Shown piece after piece: positions 7,133-12,842 of a stretch of DNA of 27,963 nucleotides. Origin of the DNA: UMGS973 sp964507795 (GTDB lineage Bacteria; Bacillota; Clostridia; Peptostreptococcales; Anaerovoracaceae). The position numbers and the translations under genes were made by a program. The notes under the pieces were generated by a model that saw only the letters and a program-made list of their open reading frames with translations, had not been told where the DNA came from and did not search any database. Location: NCBI GenBank assembly GCA_964507795.1, contig CAZDQV010000017.1, positions 1 to 27,963 of the forward strand, in the 5' to 3' direction. How positions within the stretch are numbered: position 1 is the first letter of the stretch; the number at the start of each line of letters is the position of its first letter.

Positions 7133-7167
7133 GTGACAGCGGGGAAATATATGCTGCCACTTCCCCG
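7133..7167 (-). promoter_or_regulatory. Interleaved, mutually exclusive hairpins before the permease gene
   Basis: In the minus-strand transcript CGGGGAA (7167-7161) pairs with TTCCCCG (7146-7140). GTGGCAGC (7160-7153) pairs with GCTGTCAC (7140-7133) with one G-U pair. The 5' arms are adjacent and the 3' arms share one base, so both full stems cannot form together without linkers. No U-tract follows, so it is not a simple terminator. A translational or processing switch is possible. Confidence 0.45.
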
Positions 7168-7168
7168 A

Positions 7169-8416
7169 CTATAACTCTTTTTTTACCAGTTCAACGGTAA
7201 TTTCAAGTTCGTCTGCACACTGCAGATAATAATCAACCTGTTCTTCACTGAGCATATCCGATGAAATAAGACCTGTCTGCTCATACTTGTCTTCAACAAA
7301 CAGTTTTGAGAACAGATATCCTCCCTGTCCTGTAATATACTGCTCGCATGTAAGTCCGAATTTATCGAAACATTCGTAGATTCCCGGTGTGAAGATATGA
7401 GCTTCAACCTGCAGATCTTTGCCGTCTTTTTTGCCTATTACTTCTGCAACTGTTGCACCTGCTTCGGATTTAATACCTTCGTCTAATATTTCCTGCATTT
7501 CTTCACGATATTTAGGTGCTGCAGGTATATGAGCCAATACAACTTCAAACGGTATTACTTCACGGCCGTTAATGACTTCTTTTTCTTTTGAAAGAAGACC
7601 AGCTCTCTTGAGTGGATATGCAAAGTCAATACCTACTCCGCCATATTTGAAATATGCATTTTTGCAGCCTTTGAAGAATGTGTCCGCATTATATCCTATA
7701 TAAACCGGCTCATCATGTGAATGTTCAACACACATTGCAACCTTGCCTTCCATTTCAGGATATTCTCTGTAGAACGGATCGCTGAAGCCCTCTGTTACAA
7801 CAAATTCTCCATTAATCCATGCCACACCGTCTTCACTCATATCTCTGAGTGCAACGTCAGGTGACCACCAGAATGGCATGAATCTTTTGGCTTCAAGGCC
7901 TTCATATACAATCAGGTTAACTGTATCGCATGTATCCAGTTCTCTTACCGCACGTCTTGCCGCAACCAGAATTAATCCTGGAGCCGAGCCTGTTCCGATG
8001 ATTGCCAGTTTGCCGTTAGCTTTGAATTTTTCTCCGTACTCCTTGTACATTATGCCTATATCTTTAATCCATGTTTCCTGACTGTCATCGATTTCCGGAT
8101 CCGTAAGCTCTCCGGCTGCGAAATCCTGATAATTTGTATTGGCTTCAATCGCTGCGTCCAGTACATTCTTTGCAAACGCGTAAGGCAGTGCATTAAGAAT
8201 AAGGTCCACTCCCTCAGCCGCTTTTACGATAGCCGACACATCTTTGGCGTTAACCTGCATGCCAACACCTTTTTTCATTGAAGCAACCAGTTCTTCAACT
8301 GCTTTTTTATCATAATCTGCACATATTACTTTTTCTACAGCAGGATGCTGATCCAATCTTCTTGCTGCTGCTGTTCCCTGAGCTCCTGAGCCCAATACTA
8401 AAACTTTCTTACCCAT
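7169..8416 (-). CDS. Saccharopine dehydrogenase-family NAD(P)-dependent oxidoreductase
   Basis: The 415-residue protein begins with a Rossmann fold: KKVLVLGSGAQG (dinucleotide-binding G-x-G-x-x-G) and an acidic residue ending strand 2 (CADYD). NALPYAF, NYQDFAAGELTD and GTGSAPGLI follow, a layout shared with saccharopine dehydrogenases and lysine 6-dehydrogenase. Such enzymes form or oxidise the amine linkage of lysine-derived compounds in the cytoplasm. The exact reaction is not determinable here. Two ATG codons lie in tandem; the second (8416) is chosen because AAGGAGG is five bases upstream of it but only two from the first. The permease gene follows 52 bases downstream, suggesting uptake plus catabolism of one amino acid. 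Carboxynorspermidine dehydrogenase-like function is an alternative. Confidence 0.72.
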   Translation of the reverse strand: MGKKVLVLGSGAQGTAAARRLDQHPAVEKVICADYDKKAVEELVASMKKGVGMQVNAKDVSAIVKAAEGVDLILNALPYAFAKNVLDAAIEANTNYQDFAAGELTDPEIDDSQETWIKDIGIMYKEYGEKFKANGKLAIIGTGSAPGLILVAARRAVRELDTCDTVNLIVYEGLEAKRFMPFWWSPDVALRDMSEDGVAWINGEFVVTEGFSDPFYREYPEMEGKVAMCVEHSHDEPVYIGYNADTFFKGCKNAYFKYGGVGIDFAYPLKRAGLLSKEKEVINGREVIPFEVVLAHIPAAPKYREEMQEILDEGIKSEAGATVAEVIGKKDGKDLQVEAHIFTPGIYECFDKFGLTCEQYITGQGGYLFSKLFVEDKYEQTGLISSDMLSEEQVDYYLQCADELEITVELVKKEL

Positions 8417-8431
8417 CATTTCCTCCTTAAA

Positions 8432-8461
8432 TGAATCATTGGGTTATCACTGAATGACTCA
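8432..8461 (-). promoter_or_regulatory. Imperfect inverted repeat in the leader of the dehydrogenase gene
   Basis: TGAATCATT (8432-8440) and AATGACTCA (8453-8461) are inverted copies with one mismatch (G-U in RNA), 12 bases apart. They lie just upstream of the ribosome site. It could be a regulator site or a leader hairpin. No convincing promoter was found beside it. Confidence 0.35.
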
Positions 8462-8742
8462 TTTATAATTCTTTCCACCAGTCTCAAATGTCATACCCAA
8501 TAGATTGGCATATTTGCTCCTGTGGAAACTTAATTGATTCTGTTTTTGTATGTATATCTTAGCTGTTATACGGAATTTTTTCAATTGCTGCTCTTTCTAA
8601 ATTTTCAGATTTTACAAAACGGTTTTGTCCTTGACACAAATGCTTTTAAATTTCTAAAAAAAAGCATTGACTTTTTATCTGTATTCTTTATCAATTATGT
8701 CAAGACCTCTTGTTTGCAAGGAATTTATCAGTGAAATTTCCG
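8462..8742. other. A/T-rich intergenic stretch with two inverted repeats, no gene recognised
   Basis: No frame here has a ribosome site or family resemblance. Two structures stand out: a 15-base palindrome, ACAAAACGGTTTTGT, at 8614-8628, and an inverted repeat of AATGCTTTT (8639-8647) with AAAAGCATT (8660-8668). A TTGACA at 8631-8636 lies between them with no good -10 at 17 bases. Confidence 0.4.
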
Positions 8743-8771
8743 TTGCACTCACATCAAAATAATGATACTAT
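8743..8771 (+). promoter_or_regulatory. Promoter of antisense RNA, copy 1
   Basis: TTGCAC (8743-8748), a 17-base spacer, then TACTAT (8766-8771) preceded by TGA (extended -10). The same arrangement occurs at copy 2 with different surrounding sequence, which supports function. Confidence 0.6.
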
Positions 8772-8777
8772 ATATAC

Positions 8778-8860
8778 AAAGAGCGTAACCTTTCGGTTCG
8801 TTAATAATAGAGTTTTATAATAATCGCCCACATCAACGGCCTGGGCGATTATTTATTTTT
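8778..8860 (+). ncRNA. Predicted antisense antitoxin RNA, copy 1
   Basis: Predicted to start near 8778, seven bases after an extended -10. It contains a small 5' hairpin (AACC-TTTC-GGTT with a GCG/CGT outer helix) and ends at a strong terminator: AATAATCGCCCA (8819-8830) pairs with TGGGCGATTATT (8842-8853), followed by TATTTTT. At about 83 nt it is antisense to the 3' end of the minus-strand toxin message, covering the stop codon and the last few codons. That geometry is the one used by TxpA/RatA and BsrG/SR4-type type I systems. Expression is not proven. Confidence 0.55.
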
Positions 8861-8929
8861 GTGGTTATCCATCTGAACCATCAATCCCATAATCATCAAT
8901 ACGATGACTATCAATTGGTATTCAGACAT
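8849..8929 (-). CDS. Small hydrophobic peptide, predicted type I toxin, copy 1 (26 aa)
   Basis: This short frame encodes 26 residues: MSEYQ, a hydrophobic stretch LIVIVLMIMGLMV, then the polar tail QMDNHKNK. A very good ribosome site (TGGAGG, five bases before ATG) precedes it. The layout of M-S/T-x-Y, one membrane helix and a short D/N/K tail resembles the holin-like (Hol-Tox, TxpA/BsrG-like) toxins of Firmicute type I systems, which insert into the membrane. The stop codon lies inside the shared terminator stem. A predicted antisense RNA converges on its 3' end. It is repeated almost exactly at 9107-9184, differing only in the tail. No family search was possible, so the toxin role is inferred. 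Confidence 0.65.
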   Translation of the reverse strand: MSEYQLIVIVLMIMGLMVQMDNHKNK

Positions 8930-8991
8930 CTTTGCCTCCAAAAATACTGAACCGCTTCAGCACGCTCTATGTATCGTTTTCAAATTTTCAA

Positions 8992-9020
8992 TTGCCAAGC
9001 TCCGCAATCGATGTTAATAT
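8992..9020 (+). promoter_or_regulatory. Promoter of antisense RNA, copy 2
   Basis: TTGCCA (8992-8997), a 17-base spacer, then TAATAT (9015-9020) with TGT before it (extended -10). It sits at the same place relative to the repeat as the copy 1 promoter. Confidence 0.6.
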
Positions 9021-9026
9021 ATATAC

Positions 9027-9113
9027 AAAGAGCGTAACCTTTTCGGTTCGTTATGAAAAGTTGATTACAAATAATCGCCTTGGCTCCAAACGGCTTTGGC
9101 GATTATTTATTTC
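9027..9113 (+). ncRNA. Predicted antisense antitoxin RNA, copy 2
   Basis: Predicted from the extended -10 at 9015-9020 to the terminator AAATAATCGCC (9069-9079) paired with GGCGATTATTT (9098-9108), followed by ATTTCC. It is about 87 nt. The 5' hairpin stem is the same as in copy 1, with one extra T in the loop. The terminator loop is 18 bases and unlike the 11-base loop of copy 1. It is antisense to the 3' end of toxin copy 2. Confidence 0.55.
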
Positions 9114-9184
9114 CTGTGGTTATCCATCTGAACCATCAATCCCATAATCATCAATACGATGACTATCAATTGGTATTCAGACAT
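9107..9184 (-). CDS. Small hydrophobic peptide, predicted type I toxin, copy 2 (25 aa)
   Basis: The frame encodes MSEYQ, the hydrophobic core LIVIVLMIMGLMV, then QMDNHRK: identical to copy 1 through residue 23, with a different last two residues. The ribosome site is TGGAGG, five bases before ATG. Unlike copy 1, a strong consensus-like promoter lies upstream (9242-9270), giving a leader of about 50 bases. The stop codon again lies in the terminator stem shared with the antisense RNA. Membrane toxin function is inferred from layout and context, as for copy 1. Confidence 0.65.
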   Translation of the reverse strand: MSEYQLIVIVLMIMGLMVQMDNHRK

Positions 9185-9241
9185 CTCTGCCTCCAAAAAT
9201 ACTAAACCGCTTCAGCACGCTCTATGTATTCCGCTAAATAC

Positions 9242-9270
9242 ATTCTATAAAACATTTGTTCGTGTGTCAA
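9242..9270 (-). promoter_or_regulatory. Promoter for toxin copy 2
   Basis: Minus strand TTGACA (9270-9265), a 17-base spacer, TAGAAT (9247-9242). It lies just outside the duplicated block, so copy 1 does not have it. Confidence 0.65.
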
Positions 9271-9280
9271 TGTTCTTTTT

Positions 9281-9317
9281 TCAAAAAATAAATAGAGGTC
9301 TGCGTTAACAAACCTCT
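9281..9317 (-). terminator. Terminator of the dnaA-to-trpS gene string
   Basis: In the minus-strand transcript AGAGGT (9317-9312) pairs with ACCTCT (9299-9294), followed by ATTTATTTTTTG. It lies 19 bases after the trpS stop. Confidence 0.75.
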
Positions 9318-9335
9318 TCAACATTACTTTTCAAT

Positions 9336-10316
9336 TCACAGTCCCAGTCCGAAGTTTTCTTTAACTCTTGCTATTGTCTTTTTTGCAATCGCATCAGCTC
9401 TTTTTGCTCCGTCCTTCAGAACATCTGTCAGATACTCTGAATGCCTTATTTCCTCGTATCTTTCTTTGATAGGTTTAAGTGCCTCTATTGTAACCTGCAC
9501 CAGATCCTTTTTGAAATCCCCATAACCTTTGCCCTCATATTTTGCCTCAAGCTCCGGAACAGGAATTCCAGTAAGCGCACTGTATATGCTCAAAAGATTG
9601 CTGACTCCCGGCTTGTTTTCGATGTCATATTTAATAACACCGTCAGAATCCGTAGTAGCCTTCATTATTGATTTTTTAATCTTCGCATCATTGTCAAGCA
9701 GTGAAATCCTGCTATGCATGTTTTCTGCACTTTTGCTCATTTTGGATGTAGGATCATCAAGTGCCATTACCCTTGCGCCCGCCTTCATGAATCTGCCGTC
9801 GGGAACGACAAAAGTCTTGCCATAATGATGATTAACCCTTATAGCCAAATCTCTTGTAAGCTCTATGTGCTGCTTCTGATCCTGCCCCACAGGGACAATA
9901 TCTGTATCATAAAGCAGAATATCTGCAGCCATCAGAATCGGATAAGTCAGAAGTCCTGCTCCTACAGACTCTTTGCCCTGACTTTTTGCCTTGAACTGAG
10001 TCATCCTGAAAAGCTCTCCGGTATTTGCACAGCAGTTGAGAATCCAGCCAAGCTCAGCATGACCCGATACATCCGACTGAACAAATACTATTGATTTCTT
10101 TGGATCAACACCTATTGCCAGATAAAGAGCTGCCACATCGAGTATATGCTCTTTGAGCTCCTTTGGATTTTGCTGCACTGTGATTGCGTGTTCGTCAACA
10201 ATACAGTAAATGCATTCGTGATCCTCCTGCAGATCTACAAACTGCTTCAAGGCTCCAAGATAGTTGCCGAGATGAATATTGCCTGTTGGCTGCACACCTG
10301 AAAATACTCTTTTCAT
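9336..10316 (-). CDS. trpS: Tryptophanyl-tRNA synthetase
   Basis: This 326-residue class I synthetase charges tRNA-Trp in the cytoplasm. The HIGH-type motif is GNIHLGNY (12-19), and KMSKS is intact at 192-196. DE-HA (41-44), GAGLLTYPILMAADILLY (119-136) and VGQDQKQHIELTRD (143-156) are the usual active-site segments. Length is normal. ATG 10316 has AAAGG eight bases upstream. It begins 17 bases after the gyrA stop, so it is probably co-transcribed with gyrB-gyrA. There is no room for a T-box leader, which commonly controls trpS in Firmicutes. Confidence 0.96.
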   Translation of the reverse strand: MKRVFSGVQPTGNIHLGNYLGALKQFVDLQEDHECIYCIVDEHAITVQQNPKELKEHILDVAALYLAIGVDPKKSIVFVQSDVSGHAELGWILNCCANTGELFRMTQFKAKSQGKESVGAGLLTYPILMAADILLYDTDIVPVGQDQKQHIELTRDLAIRVNHHYGKTFVVPDGRFMKAGARVMALDDPTSKMSKSAENMHSRISLLDNDAKIKKSIMKATTDSDGVIKYDIENKPGVSNLLSIYSALTGIPVPELEAKYEGKGYGDFKKDLVQVTIEALKPIKERYEEIRHSEYLTDVLKDGAKRADAIAKKTIARVKENFGLGL

Positions 10317-10332
10317 TTTTATTGCCTTTCTG

Positions 10333-12828
10333 TTACACTAACGTAAGCTGTTCTTCGTTTTTTTCTGTTTTTTTGTTGGTGTCAGGTTTTTCTTCCACAT
10401 CCTCTTTGATAACCTTAGCCATGGTAATCAGTTTGGTATTTTCCTCAACTTTCATAATCTTAACACCCTGAGTTGCTCTGCCCAGCATTGAAATATCGGC
10501 AGCTTTAACTCTTATGATTATTCCATCAGAATTAATGAGAAGTACTTCATCATCTTCATCAACAACCATAGCCCCTATCAAAGGACCTGTCTTTTTGAAT
10601 TTGCCCTTGTCGTAAGTCAGAAGACCCTTGCCGCCTCTTACCTGTATCTTGTAATCCTTGGCTTTCGTCCTCTTGCCATATCCGTTTTCGGTAACAACAA
10701 GCACTTCCTGATCCTTTTCAACAAGCTCCATTGCAACAACCTCGTCATCACCCTCAAGTTTGATGGCCCTGACACCGCCTGCAATTCTGCCCATAGGTCT
10801 TACATCTTCCTCTGAGAAACATATGCATTTACCCATTCTGGTAACAATAATCACATTGTTTGTGCCTGTGGTTTCCTTGATACCGATAAGCTCGTCGCCG
10901 TCTTTGAGGTTCATTGCGATAAGTCCTGTTTTGCGGTTGGTATCAAAGTTTGAAAGAGCCGTCTTTTTGATTGTACCGTGCTTGGTTACAGCTATCAGAT
11001 ATTTGTCCTCTGCAAATTCCTGAATAGGAATTACCGCAGTTATTCTCTCTCTCTGCATTAGATTCAGGAAGTTTACCGCAGGGGTTCCCTTGGCGGTTCT
11101 TGTTGCTTCCGGAATCTCATATGCCTTAATTTTGTGTGCCTTACCTGTATTGGTAAAGAACATCAGATAATCAAGAGTTGACGTCATAATCAAATCTTTT
11201 ACAAAATCGTTTTCTCTGGTGGTAAGGCCTGTAATGCCCTTGCCTCCGCGTTTTTGTGTCTTGTAAGTGTCTGCTGGAATTCTCTTGATATATCCAAGGT
11301 GAGTAAGTGTCACTGCAACCTGCTCTTCCTCAATGAGATCTTCCTCATCCATTTCGGCAGCGTCAGCAACGATTTTGGTTCTTCTCTTGTCATTATATTT
11401 TTCTTTGATTTCAAGAAGCTCATCTCTGATTACTCCCATCAGCATATCCTCATCTGAAAGAAGCTGTTTGAAATATGCTATTTTTTTCATCAACTCTGCA
11501 TATTCCGCTTCTATTTTTTCTCTTTCCAGACCCTGCAGCCTTGCCAGCCTCATATCGAGAATAGCCTGTGCCTGTATCTCTGTAAGAGTGAATTTTTTCA
11601 TCAATTTGTCTTTAGCATCATTGTAGCTTGAACGTATTGTCGCTATTATTTCGTCGATATTGTCAAGCGCAATACGTAAACCTTCGAGTATGTGGGCTCT
11701 TGCTTCTGCCTTGTTCAGATCAAACTGAGTTCTTCTTGTAACTACGTTTTTCTGGTGCTTCAGATATTCATCAAGCATCTGATACAGAGTAAGCAGCTTT
11801 GGCTCTCCGTTTACTATTGCAAGCATTATCATACTGTAACTTTCCTGAAGCTGAGTATGCTTGTAAAGCTTGTTGAGCATAATCTGAGGATTTACATCAC
11901 GTTTAAGCTCTATTACTATGCGTATGCCTTCTCTGTTTGACTGATCGCTTATATCTGATATACCCTCAAGCTTTTTCTCTTTGACAAGATCTGCGATTTT
12001 TTCAATCATTCTTGCCTTGTTTACCTGATAAGGTATTTCCGTAACTATAATCTGATGTTTGCCTCTGTTTGATTCCTCTATTTCAGCTTTGGATCGGATT
12101 ATAACTTTGCCCTGACCTGTCCTGTATGCCTGTTTGGCATTATTTTTGCCCATAATAATGCCGCCTGTAGGAAAATCCGGACCCTTTACAATCTTAATAA
12201 GGTCTTCGTTGGTGCATTCCTTATCTTCAATCATTTTGACAGCAGCATCAATTACCTCTCCCAGATTGTGAGGAGGGATTGAAGTTGCCATACCTACTGC
12301 TATACCGTTGGATCCGTTTACCAGCAGATTCGGAAATCTACAAGGCAGCACTGTAGGCTCTTTTTCCTCGCCGTCAAAGTTCGGAATAAAATCAACCGTA
12401 TCCTTATCTATTTCTCTGAGCATTTCAAGCGCAAACGGTGTCATTCTTGCTTCCGTATAACGCATTGCAGCCGCCTGATATCCGTCAACTGAACCGAAGT
12501 TACCGTGACCGTCCACCAGTCTGTAGCGTATGTTAAATGGCTGCGCAAGTCTTACCATTGCATCATATATTGAACTGTCACCGTGTGGATGATATTTACC
12601 CATTACTTCACCGACTATACGTGCCGATTTTTTGTGAGGTTTGTCTGGAGTTACCCCAAGTTCATCCATACCAAACAGAATCCTTCTGTGAACCGGTTTG
12701 AGTCCGTCTCTTACATCCGGAAGAGCTCTTCCGACAATTACACTCATTGCATAATCAATATATGAGTTTTTCATTTCGTCATATATCTCATGCTGCAGCA
12801 TTTTTTGATCTTCTAATAAATTTGCCAT
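10333..12828 (-). CDS. gyrA: DNA gyrase subunit A
   Basis: The 831-residue breakage-reunion subunit of gyrase works with GyrB to introduce negative supercoils. The catalytic tyrosine is Tyr124 (AMRYTEARM). The quinolone region reads GKYHPHGDSSIYDAMVRLAQ, with the two usual resistance positions as Ser85 and Asp89, the susceptible wild-type residues. The C-terminal half is the DNA-wrapping beta-pinwheel; the GyrA-box QKRGGKG marks it as GyrA, not ParC. A lysine/glutamate-rich tail ends the protein. ATG 12828 has AAAGGAGG about six bases upstream and begins 14 bases after the gyrB stop, so the genes form one operon. Confidence 0.98.
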   Translation of the reverse strand: MANLLEDQKMLQHEIYDEMKNSYIDYAMSVIVGRALPDVRDGLKPVHRRILFGMDELGVTPDKPHKKSARIVGEVMGKYHPHGDSSIYDAMVRLAQPFNIRYRLVDGHGNFGSVDGYQAAAMRYTEARMTPFALEMLREIDKDTVDFIPNFDGEEKEPTVLPCRFPNLLVNGSNGIAVGMATSIPPHNLGEVIDAAVKMIEDKECTNEDLIKIVKGPDFPTGGIIMGKNNAKQAYRTGQGKVIIRSKAEIEESNRGKHQIIVTEIPYQVNKARMIEKIADLVKEKKLEGISDISDQSNREGIRIVIELKRDVNPQIMLNKLYKHTQLQESYSMIMLAIVNGEPKLLTLYQMLDEYLKHQKNVVTRRTQFDLNKAEARAHILEGLRIALDNIDEIIATIRSSYNDAKDKLMKKFTLTEIQAQAILDMRLARLQGLEREKIEAEYAELMKKIAYFKQLLSDEDMLMGVIRDELLEIKEKYNDKRRTKIVADAAEMDEEDLIEEEQVAVTLTHLGYIKRIPADTYKTQKRGGKGITGLTTRENDFVKDLIMTSTLDYLMFFTNTGKAHKIKAYEIPEATRTAKGTPAVNFLNLMQRERITAVIPIQEFAEDKYLIAVTKHGTIKKTALSNFDTNRKTGLIAMNLKDGDELIGIKETTGTNNVIIVTRMGKCICFSEEDVRPMGRIAGGVRAIKLEGDDEVVAMELVEKDQEVLVVTENGYGKRTKAKDYKIQVRGGKGLLTYDKGKFKKTGPLIGAMVVDEDDEVLLINSDGIIIRVKAADISMLGRATQGVKIMKVEENTKLITMAKVIKEDVEEKPDTNKKTEKNEEQLTLV

Positions 12829-12842
12829 CTGCTCCTCCTTTC

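Larger units (their letters stand above)
8769..8974. repeat. Tandem duplication, unit 1 (toxin/antisense RNA locus)
   Basis: Unit 1 matches 9018-9229. The block 8861-8974 (114 bases, toxin gene and leader) differs from 9116-9229 at only two positions. The block at 8769-8803 matches 9018-9053 except for one inserted T. The middle (hairpin loop and linker) has diverged. The period is about 250-255 bases. Confidence 0.9.
9018..9229. repeat. Tandem duplication, unit 2 (toxin/antisense RNA locus)
   Basis: Second unit of the duplication described for 8769-8974. The toxin half is 112/114 identical. The linker and hairpin loop differ in sequence and length. Confidence 0.9.

Noticed and set aside
7140..7167. 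GC-rich hairpin read as a terminator between dehydrogenase and permease genes
   Set aside because: No U-run follows the 3' arm on the minus strand; reported instead as a regulatory structure.
8509..8521. TTGGCATATTTGCT resembles a sigma-54 promoter
   Set aside because: The GG to GC distance is 7 bases, not the required 10, so it cannot be a -24/-12 element.
8534..8734. Plus-strand open frame of 66 codons starting at TTG, hydrophobic and phenylalanine-rich
   Set aside because: No ribosome site, TTG start, composition typical of translated A/T-rich intergenic DNA, and no resemblance to a known family.
8932..9147. Plus-strand open frame of 71 codons across the duplicated region
   Set aside because: It is opposite to the toxin gene and crosses the antisense RNA promoter and terminator; no ribosome site.
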